DNA of 11,806 nt from Sulfurimonas sp. (GTDB taxonomy: Bacteria; Campylobacterota; Campylobacteria; Campylobacterales; Sulfurimonadaceae): assembly GCA_012963655.1 (NCBI GenBank), contig DTVI01000032.1, forward strand, positions 1 through 11,806, given 5' to 3'. A program made the translations under genes and the position numbers. Positions 6,426-11,806 of this stretch are shown in pieces; the first letter of the stretch is position 1, and each line of letters starts with the position of its first letter. The notes beneath the pieces are model-generated. The model had not been told where the DNA came from. It did no database searches and saw only the letters and a program-made list of their open reading frames with translations.

Positions 6426-7679
6426 CTAATATAAAGACGTCTCTACCCCTTCTATAAACATACAAACAATCTTACCCTGAAGACTTTGCTTGTAATATAA
6501 ACTTTGAGGGTTATTCACCTCAGAACTTTGCAAGGTGTCAAAAATGACAAAGTCTGCAAGGTAACCTTCTTCAATCAAGCCTGCATTCTTTTGAATCATT
6601 TGCGAAGGTAATAAAGAAACCATCTTACTTAACTCACTAAGACTTATTAATCCTTTTGCAACAAGATGAGTGTAATATAAGGGAAGAATCTCTTCTATAG
6701 CCTCTGTCCCATACGTAGCATCATAAAAAGCCACTTCTTTGTTTACCTTAGAGTGTGGAGAATGTAAAGAGGTTAATATATCAATATCCCCATTTTTTAA
6801 AGACTCTTTCAAGGCTTCTTTTCCTTTGTCATCTGCTAAAGGTGGAAAGATTTTTGCATATGTATTAAAACCATCACAGGCAGTATCATCTAAGATTAAA
6901 TGATGAATAGAAATTTCACAAAAGACCTTTACACCTTCTTCCTTAGCCTGCCTTATCATTTCTAAAGAACGACTTGCAAATATCCCCTTAAATAAAACAG
7001 CTACATCAAAATAACGTGCGGTTTCTATCATCTTACTTACATGAATAATCTCACCTAAAACTGAGATTCCAGGAAGTCCTAAAGAAGCAGAAACCTTTCC
7101 TTCAAACATCACACCATTTCCATTAAGTTCTTTATCCTTTGGTGAACAAAAAACTACACCCTCATACATCTTCATATACTCGAAAATACGGCGTATAAGA
7201 TTACTATCCACAGATGAATCTAAAAAAGGTGCCACTGCACCTTGTTTTAAGAGTATGGCAATATTACTTAAGGCTGTGTCTTCTTGTAAGGCAGCCTGAT
7301 TTGAAGGCAGTGATTCTTCTTGCTTTGTCGCACATATACACGACTCAATCTTAGAACCTTTAAATTTTCTATCAAGAACAAATTCTAAAACAATCTCATT
7401 ATTAATAGCGGGTTCAGAATGGGGATTAAGCACAAGGGTACTTACCCCACCTTTTACGGCAGAAGAAGAAAGCTTTTGTAATTTAGCTGCATTTAGCTGT
7501 CCATCAGGAAGACAAACATTTAAGTCAATTAAACCCGGAAGTAAGTAAGCACCCTTAGCATCAAAAATTTCTCCTCCCTCAAGATTATCTGCTATATTTA
7601 CAATAAGGCCATTTTTTATTTCTACGTCCTTTTGACGTTCACCATTGGCATCACATAAAATAGCATTTTTAATAATCAT
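6426..7679 (-). CDS. PyrC'-like dihydroorotase homologue, probably non-catalytic
   Basis: This 417-residue amidohydrolase-superfamily protein is closest in pattern to class I (multifunctional-complex type) dihydroorotases. The N-terminal beta-sandwich part (MIIKNAILCDANGERQKDVEI) leads to LLPGLIDLNVC. In active enzymes that site reads GLIDxHxHxR with two metal-binding His; here they are Asn54 and Cys56, and the following Arg is Pro58. The SLHSPHS stretch near 304-310 matches the family's TDHAPH, with the catalytic Asp replaced by Leu305. EISIHHL at 255-261 keeps a His. Loss of several ligands at once makes dihydroorotase activity unlikely. In Pseudomonas an inactive PyrC' is needed for aspartate transcarbamoylase (PyrB) assembly; a similar role is plausible, but no pyrB is in this window. 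ATG 7679-7677 has an AGGGA site upstream. Convergent with lolA, divergent from the cytochrome gene. Confidence 0.85.
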   Translation of the reverse strand: MIIKNAILCDANGERQKDVEIKNGLIVNIADNLEGGEIFDAKGAYLLPGLIDLNVCLPDGQLNAAKLQKLSSSAVKGGVSTLVLNPHSEPAINNEIVLEFVLDRKFKGSKIESCICATKQEESLPSNQAALQEDTALSNIAILLKQGAVAPFLDSSVDSNLIRRIFEYMKMYEGVVFCSPKDKELNGNGVMFEGKVSASLGLPGISVLGEIIHVSKMIETARYFDVAVLFKGIFASRSLEMIRQAKEEGVKVFCEISIHHLILDDTACDGFNTYAKIFPPLADDKGKEALKESLKNGDIDILTSLHSPHSKVNKEVAFYDATYGTEAIEEILPLYYTHLVAKGLISLSELSKMVSLLPSQMIQKNAGLIEEGYLADFVIFDTLQSSEVNNPQSLYYKQSLQGKIVCMFIEGVETSLY

Positions 7680-7696
7680 TAAGCTTCCCTTTTTAT

Positions 7697-7718
7697 TACT
7701 TCACTTTATTTTGAAGTA
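7697..7718. repeat. Inverted repeat TACTTCA-N8-TGAAGTA in a divergent promoter region
   Basis: Perfect seven-base arms (7697-7703 and 7712-7718) around an eight-base spacer lie in the 84-base gap between the PyrC'-like gene and the cytochrome gene. The repeat sits where the -35 region of the cytochrome promoter should be. Its size and dyad symmetry suit a dimeric regulator, but it matches no operator consensus I know. Confidence 0.45.
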
Positions 7719-7722
7719 TTAT

Positions 7723-7731
7723 TGATATAAT
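7723..7731 (+). promoter_or_regulatory. Extended -10 promoter (TGATATAAT) of the cytochrome c gene
   Basis: TG-N-TATAAT is a perfect extended -10 element, with TATAAT at 7726-7731. The transcript start is predicted near 7738, and an AGGAG ribosome binding site follows at 7750-7754, nine bases before the ATG. No strong -35 is visible, as is normal for extended -10 promoters. Confidence 0.65.
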
Positions 7732-7763
7732 TCTAACAAAAAAGTTCTTAGGAGTTCTCGTAT

Positions 7764-8138
7764 ATGCTGACTAAATTATTATTTTTACTTTCACTTGGAT
7801 TCATCAGCCTTTATGCTGAAATAGATATCTACAAAGAAGGCGAAATTTTATACTCTCAAAAAGGCTGTAATGGTTGCCATGGTATACATGGTGAAGGGAT
7901 GCACGAGTATCCTGTCATCATGAACAAACCTAAATGGTACCTTGTTAAAAAAATGAAGTTTTACAGAGGAAAAAAAGGCGTTATGAATCAAACAGCTCAG
8001 TTAATGATTCCTTTTGCTGAGAATCTTAATGATGATGAAATAAGTTATCTTACGCATTTTCTATCCCTTTACAAAGAAGATTTAAATGCACCTAGATATG
8101 ACATAGAGTTTGAGTCTTGGGGAGATGGAGGAAGTTAA
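7764..8138 (+). CDS. Small periplasmic class I cytochrome c
   Basis: A 124-residue secreted monohaem cytochrome c. The signal peptide MLTKLLFLLSLGFISLYA is probably cleaved before Glu19. The haem attachment motif is CNGCH (Cys35, Cys38, His39), early in the mature protein as in cytochrome c553-type proteins. Met81 (QLMIPFAENLNDDEISYL) is the likely sixth ligand, since that segment matches the class I C-terminal helix region. It probably carries electrons in the periplasm; partners are unknown. It has its own extended -10 promoter and a good AGGAG site. Its TAA overlaps the stop of the opposing thioredoxin-like gene within one TTAA. The neighbouring DsbD and thioredoxin could supply the reduced cysteines needed for haem attachment. 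Confidence 0.92.
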   Translation: MLTKLLFLLSLGFISLYAEIDIYKEGEILYSQKGCNGCHGIHGEGMHEYPVIMNKPKWYLVKKMKFYRGKKGVMNQTAQLMIPFAENLNDDEISYLTHFLSLYKEDLNAPRYDIEFESWGDGGS

Positions 8139-8527
8139 TCTTTTTTCAATACTTTTTCTAAAATTATTTTAAATTCTTTTACATTTTTTACACCATTAAT
8201 ACTAAAACCAAGCTTATCCTCATTTGGACCTAAAAAATGAAAGGTGGGTGTACCTAAATAAGAAAAAGAAGAAGGAATCTCATCTTCATCTACTTCTAAA
8301 TATACAGGAATAAAGTTAGTTTCTAGCATTTTTAAAATTTCTTCATCTTCAAAAACTATATTTTGCATATACCAACATCCATCACAATGTACTTGTGAAA
8401 GCATTAGCATAATATATTTATCTTGTTTTTCAGCAAGTTCTTTAGCCTCATCTATAGAGTCTATCCAATCTAATTGAGAAAAAAGATTAAAACATAAAAA
8501 CAAAAATGAAAAAATAAGCTTTTGCAT
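8135..8527 (-). CDS. Secreted thioredoxin-fold protein (SoxW/thioredoxin_7-like)
   Basis: This 130-residue protein has an N-terminal signal segment (MQKLIFSFLFLCFNLFSQ) and a thioredoxin-like domain. The strand YIMLMLSQ leads to the active site CDGCWYM (Cys48, Cys51). VFEDEEILKMLETNFIPVYLEVD resembles the SoxW, thioredoxin_7 and DsbD-gamma group. The cis-proline turn is LGTP (Pro94), followed by TFHFLGPNEDKLG. It is likely a periplasmic thiol reductase kept reduced by DsbD, whose gene ends 12 bases upstream; the Shine-Dalgarno TAAGGA overlaps the dsbD stop, so the two form an operon. Possible targets are apocytochrome cysteines or sulfur-oxidation proteins; the sequence does not decide. Residue 12 in the signal segment is also Cys, but there is no lipobox around it. 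Convergent with the cytochrome gene, with shared stop-codon bases. Confidence 0.88.
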   Translation of the reverse strand: MQKLIFSFLFLCFNLFSQLDWIDSIDEAKELAEKQDKYIMLMLSQVHCDGCWYMQNIVFEDEEILKMLETNFIPVYLEVDEDEIPSSFSYLGTPTFHFLGPNEDKLGFSINGVKNVKEFKIILEKVLKKD

Positions 8528-8539
8528 TAGATAAAATCC

Positions 8540-10321
8540 TTATAGTTTTTCAAGTAACTCATCAGCAGGAATAAACCCTATAACTCTTTTTTTCTTAATC
8601 TCTTTTCCATTTTCATTAAAAAAGACAAGGGCTGGTGGACCAAAAAGACCAAACTTTTTACTAAGATCTTTTTCTTGGTCAGTATTTTTAGTTACATCTG
8701 CTTGAACAAGAACATAATCTTTCCATGCAACTTTAACTCTAGGGTCAGAAAAGGTAAAGTGTTCTAATTCTTTACAAGCAGTACACCAGTCAGCTGCAAA
8801 GTCAACCATAATTTTCTTTCCCTTAGACTCAGACATTATTTTATCAAGTTCGTCTATAGAATGAATCTTAGTAAAGGTGTTTTCTTTTACTTCACTGCTT
8901 ACACCATTTGGTATAAGTGCAGTTGTTGATGTCAATTTTTCTAAAGGATTTAAAAGATCTTTGGCTCCTGTAATAGAACCTATAAACAAAGAAACAGCTA
9001 TTAAAAACACCATCAGCCCTAAGGCTTTTTTCCCTGCATAACATGGTCCACATAAGGCATCTTCTTTTCTCGAATCAAAGGCACCTATACTTGCAGCAAT
9101 AAAGACAAGAAGTCCAGCCCATAAGAACATAACAAGACTCTCATCTAAAATACGAGCTAACATCCAAATAGCCACACCTAACATCATCACACCAAAGATG
9201 GACTTCACTGCGTCCATCCATCCACCAGGACGAGGCATAAACTTACCTGCACCTGTTCCAACAAGTAAAAGAGGAAAGCCCATACCCATAGAAAGAGCAT
9301 ATAAGGCCATACCACCAAGAACTGCGTCACCTGTTTGTGAGATAAATACAAGAGCAGAGGCTAAGGGAGCGGCCACACAAGGACCAACTATTAAGGCTGA
9401 TAAGAACCCCATAATCGCAATAGACACATAACCTTTACCACTTCCATCTGACTTTTTGTTTAAGTATGATTGTAGGGCCTGAGGCATTTGAATCTCAAAT
9501 AGACCAAACATAGACAGGGCTAAGACGACAAATACACCTGAGAATAAGCCAATTACCCAAGGGGTTTGAAAGGCTGCTTGAACCCCTGCTCCCGATAAAC
9601 CAGCAACAACACCTGCTATAGTATATGACAAGGCCATAGCTTGAACGTATATCATAGATAAGACAAAGGCTTTTTTCGTTGTAATTTCTGATCCATGAGA
9701 AACAATAACACTAGATAATATAGGTATCATAGGAAAAACACAAGGGGTTAGGGATAAAAGAAGTCCAAAGCCAAAGAAACCAATGATAATATAACCAATA
9801 TTTCCACCTGATAATAAGCTTGAGATAGGATCGTCATTTAAAATGTCTTCTTGAGGTTCTACAATTGAGTTATCTACCTTAGAACCAGTCATAGACAACT
9901 TTGACATATCTACACTCAAATCAAAGTTCTTAACACTAGGCTCATAACATAAGCCTTTGTCAGAGCATCCTTGATAATTAACAATAAGCGTATAATCAAC
10001 AATACCTGAACCCTCTACACGTTTAAGAAGAGGAATTTCTAAGTTTTGAGCATTAAAATAAACTATTTCTCCATCATGATCATGCCCTAGCGGTAAACTA
10101 AATGGACCGGATGTAACGTTTTTATTTTCCTTTATCTTAACAGATACTTGATCTGAATAAACATATATATCTTTTGCCAAAGAAAAATTTATGATAGCCT
10201 TATTATCAACTGTAACTGCCTTTATAACAAAGGCTTCATCAAGTGTGAAAAATGAGTTTTGAGCTGAGAGTGGAGAAAAAAGTATAAATAATAAACTAAA
10301 AAATGAAATAATATTTTTCAT
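8540..10321 (-). CDS. dsbD: DsbD, thiol:disulfide interchange protein (three-domain)
   Basis: DsbD moves electrons from cytoplasmic thioredoxin across the inner membrane to periplasmic thiol reductases. The 593-residue protein has all parts: signal peptide (1-20, ending PLSAQ); the periplasmic alpha domain with Cys119 and Cys125 (GCSDKGLCYEP); an eight-helix-type membrane domain from about 175 to 450 with the redox Cys194 (LTPCVFPMIP) and Cys315 (VGPCVAAPLAS); and a thioredoxin-like gamma domain with DWCTACKELE (Cys513, Cys516) and FGPPALVFF. Unusually, a further CGPC motif (424-427) lies in the hydrophilic loop before the last membrane helix. ATG 10321-10319 has a good AAGGA site. It leads an operon with the secreted thioredoxin-like protein. 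A small hairpin (10347-10361) sits in its leader. Confidence 0.97.
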   Translation of the reverse strand: MKNIISFFSLLFILFSPLSAQNSFFTLDEAFVIKAVTVDNKAIINFSLAKDIYVYSDQVSVKIKENKNVTSGPFSLPLGHDHDGEIVYFNAQNLEIPLLKRVEGSGIVDYTLIVNYQGCSDKGLCYEPSVKNFDLSVDMSKLSMTGSKVDNSIVEPQEDILNDDPISSLLSGGNIGYIIIGFFGFGLLLSLTPCVFPMIPILSSVIVSHGSEITTKKAFVLSMIYVQAMALSYTIAGVVAGLSGAGVQAAFQTPWVIGLFSGVFVVLALSMFGLFEIQMPQALQSYLNKKSDGSGKGYVSIAIMGFLSALIVGPCVAAPLASALVFISQTGDAVLGGMALYALSMGMGFPLLLVGTGAGKFMPRPGGWMDAVKSIFGVMMLGVAIWMLARILDESLVMFLWAGLLVFIAASIGAFDSRKEDALCGPCYAGKKALGLMVFLIAVSLFIGSITGAKDLLNPLEKLTSTTALIPNGVSSEVKENTFTKIHSIDELDKIMSESKGKKIMVDFAADWCTACKELEHFTFSDPRVKVAWKDYVLVQADVTKNTDQEKDLSKKFGLFGPPALVFFNENGKEIKKKRVIGFIPADELLEKL

Positions 10322-10617
10322 TGAAATCCTTTTTTACATATAAACACAAGGTTCATCCTTGCTTTATGGTTAAAATATTAGCCAAATTAAGGTGTAAACC
10401 AAGCTTATACTAGATAATTATCGCAAATTAAGCCAAAATATCTAATGAATGAAACATTATAGATACATATTATAATATATATATGTTTTATATTTGCAAC
10501 AAAATACATGAATAGAGATTACATAATAAATTTAATTTATTTATATTTAGATATATTAAGAAATGTTATTTTATACTTTAATAAGGTTTAATAAATACCT
10601 ACCCCTAGGAACCCTTT
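10322..10617. other. Divergent AT-rich intergenic region between dsbD and the response regulator
   Basis: No gene is seen in these 296 bases. They hold, from left: a hairpin in the dsbD leader (CAAGG-TTCAT-CCTTG, 10347-10361); two copies of CAAATTAAG (10383-10391 and 10424-10432, 41 bases apart); a ten-base palindrome GATAATTATC (10413-10422), which resembles only part of a Fur box; a very AT-rich stretch around 10470-10560; a -10-like TATACT (10572-10577); and two direct TTTAATAA repeats ten bases apart (10577-10584, 10587-10594). Both flanking promoters should lie here, but I cannot assign the dsbD promoter. Confidence 0.5.
10572..10577 (+). promoter_or_regulatory. Possible -10 box (TATACT) for the response regulator gene
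   Basis: TATACT lies 40 bases upstream of the ATG at 10618, giving a leader of about 34 bases with an AGGA ribosome binding site at 10607-10610. Other AT-rich candidates exist upstream (around 10470), so this is tentative. Confidence 0.35.
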
Positions 10618-11683
10618 ATGGATGTTAAAATATTAAAAGAAATCACATCAGAACTTAGCTTATTATATATAGAAGATGATTCTGATCTTCGTCGTGAGAC
10701 TCTTAAATTTTTTTTCACATCTTTTTCATACAACACAAAGTGCTGAAAATGGAAAAGTAGCACTTGAATTCCTCCAAAAAAATAAATATGATTTAATTAT
10801 TACTGATATTAATATGCCCATTATGGATGGGGTCACTCTAAGTAAGAAGGTTAAAGCCCTTTATCCAACTCAGTCTATCATCATCACTTCTGCGCATGAT
10901 GAGTCTTCTTATCTCTTAGAACTTATTGATATTGGCATTGACAAGTTCATCTTAAAACCCTTAAATATGTATAACCTATTACATATACTCACAGAGGTAT
11001 GCACACATATCCAAAATGCAAAACTCATTAAAAAGTACAAAAAAGAAATTGAACTATCTAATATCGAACTTGGAAAAAAAAATGAAGAACTTCAATCCTT
11101 AATCAAGATTCTTGATAATAAAGGCATACAGCTTAACACCAACAACGATCTTATCCATAAAGATCCTAAAAAGTCATCCAAGGATGCAATTAACACTATA
11201 AGTGATAACCCTCCTCAAGTAAAACGCGTACTTGTTAAAGGGGGACAAGATTTATATACTTATGCTGAGTATCTACTCAATGAGGACCTTAAAAAACTCC
11301 AAATCTTAGAAAAAGACATTGAAACAATTTACATATTATTTAACCTACAAGACAATATTACCCATGAGGCTATACTTCAATTTTCAAATACCTTAGACTT
11401 ATACTCAAATATATTAAATCATTACCCAATATTTATAAATCTTTCTATTGAGATAAATAAATTAGCACAAAATTTAAAAAGTGAAACCCAATCTTTTATT
11501 GATAATGCTCACAATATATATACATTCTTAAAAAGCTTTATTTATGTACTTAAAAAGTGGCATATATCACTTTTTGTGAAGGGAATTGAAGACCCTAATA
11601 TATATGATATTTCTATGATTAATGACATGATAGCCATCAGCCAAATTTTACACCCTGATACTAATAAAAATTCAGCTGGGTAA
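10618..11683 (+). pseudogene. Response regulator with receiver domain, split by a frameshift at T8
   Basis: The true start is ATG 10618, with AGGA (10607-10610) seven bases upstream. From it the frame reads a normal receiver N-terminus, SLLYIEDDSDLRRETLKFF, then stops at TGA 10744-10746. The rest continues in the next frame after the run of eight T at 10708-10715 (SHLFHTTQSAENGKVALEFL). Removing one T restores a 354-residue protein. In that numbering the acidic pocket is Glu19, Asp20 and Asp21, the phosphoacceptor is Asp63 (TDINMPIMDG), then Ser91 (TSAHDE) and Lys113 (FILKPL). A coiled coil follows at about 136-169, then an unrecognised all-helical region at about 200-345. No DNA-binding, GGDEF or kinase motif is seen. 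The downstream frame alone (10676-11683, 335 residues) would lack the acidic pocket and have a poor start. It may be broken, phase-variable, slippage-expressed or a sequencing error. Confidence 0.85.
10708..10715 (+). repeat. T8 homopolymer at the response regulator frameshift
   Basis: Eight T in a row lie at the exact point where receiver homology passes from one frame to the next; seven T would keep the frame open. Such a tract can change length by replication slippage, or allow RNA polymerase or ribosome slippage. Another T8 in a gene here (545-552, in the DCC-family gene) does not disrupt its frame. Confidence 0.85.
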
Positions 11684-11690
11684 AGGTTCT

Positions 11691-11718
11691 AAAGAAAAAA
11701 GGTTTATATTTCTTCTTT
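11691..11718. terminator. Weak AT-only hairpin between convergent genes
   Basis: AAAGAA (11691-11696) pairs with TTCTTT (11713-11718), with a further three A:T pairs inside after one mismatch, and T-rich sequence follows on both strands. It lies just after the response regulator stop and overlaps the last codons of the DUF2400 gene. The stem is all but free of GC, so the terminator call is tentative. Confidence 0.22.
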
Positions 11719-11806
11719 TTCTTGCCCTAGTCTATATAAGGCAAAGTCATATTTAATAGGGTCTGTCTTATCAAAGCTTCTTAAGGTCTGCGTCAACTCC
11801 CAGGCA
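11704..11806 (-). CDS. C-terminus of a DUF2400/TIGR02757-family protein (partial)
   Basis: Only the last 33 codons are in the window; the gene continues beyond 11806. The visible end contains AWELTQTLRSFDKTDPIKYDFALYRLG, which matches my memory of the DUF2400/TIGR02757 C-terminus (FDPxDPVKYDFALxRLG). The family is conserved in Campylobacterota and Bacteroidota and has no well-established function that I know of. A short acidic/basic tail (QEKEEI) precedes TAA 11706-11704. It converges on the response regulator gene with 20 bases between stops. The assignment rests on a short segment. Confidence 0.7.
   Translation of the reverse strand, partial: AWELTQTLRSFDKTDPIKYDFALYRLGQEKEEI

Noticed and set aside
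6401..6432. Terminator between lolA and the PyrC'-like gene
   Set aside because: Only short direct CCTAATAT repeats and a weak imperfect stem are present; no convincing hairpin with a T-run.
9198..9431. 77-codon + strand frame
   Set aside because: Antisense to the membrane domain of dsbD; Pro/Ala-rich product is a reverse-complement artefact of hydrophobic codons.
10413..10422. Fur box at GATAATTATC
   Set aside because: Only a ten-base part resembles the 19-base Fur consensus, and AT-rich intergenic DNA readily yields such palindromes.
10469..10485. TATAAT-like strings around 10470 as a promoter
   Set aside because: They are part of a low-complexity AT run with no spacing to a start codon that makes sense; kept only as background.
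10676..10710. Response regulator starting at ATG 10676
   Set aside because: Its first residues (MILIFVVRLLNFF) are out-of-frame reading of the receiver N-terminus; the real start with ribosome binding site is 10618.

Overview
The window is an AT-rich, densely packed stretch of a Gram-negative bacterial chromosome. Gene content and order point to Campylobacterota (formerly Epsilonproteobacteria), somewhere near Sulfurimonas, Sulfurovum or Arcobacter. From general knowledge, secA beside a Lol-type permease with lolA divergent is a layout seen in Campylobacter-like genomes. The clpS, PyrC'-like and DsbD sequences fit the same group. No species call is made. I see no insertion sequence, CRISPR array, tRNA or rRNA.

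Layout: 6-248 (+) is the C-terminal piece of an unrecognised gene, with an in-frame stop at the window edge. On the minus strand, 833-274 holds a 70-residue helical protein translationally coupled to a DCC/DUF393 thiol-oxidoreductase-like protein. A hairpin separates this pair from clpS (1216-965, possibly starting at 1258). The minus-strand block 5708-1298 is an apparent operon: secA, a LolC/E-type permease (4-base overlap) and an alpha/beta hydrolase (5-base gap). lolA is divergent at 5888-6409. A dihydroorotase-like gene without its metal ligands lies at 7679-6426 (-). Divergent from it is a small secreted cytochrome c (7764-8138, +). It converges, sharing stop-codon bases, on a minus-strand pair: dsbD (10321-8540) and a secreted thioredoxin-like protein (8527-8135). 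A response regulator gene (10618-11683, +) is split by a frameshift at a run of eight T. The window ends in the C-terminus of a DUF2400/TIGR02757 gene (11806-11704, -).

Two themes link the genes. One is envelope export: SecA drives preproteins through SecYEG, the LolC/E-type permease releases lipoproteins from the inner membrane, and LolA carries them across the periplasm. The other is periplasmic thiol and haem chemistry: DsbD passes electrons outward, a secreted CxxC thioredoxin could receive them, and the adjacent c-type cytochrome needs reduced CxxCH cysteines for haem attachment.

I do not see a convincing new multi-gene system. The points most worth checking are the frameshifted response regulator with an unrecognised helical output region, the ClpS with no ordinary start codon and a Trp at the gatekeeper position, the metal-ligand-less dihydroorotase homologue, an extra CGPC motif in DsbD, and an inverted repeat just upstream of the cytochrome promoter. 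Two broken frames in under 12 kb also raise the possibility of indel errors in the assembly.
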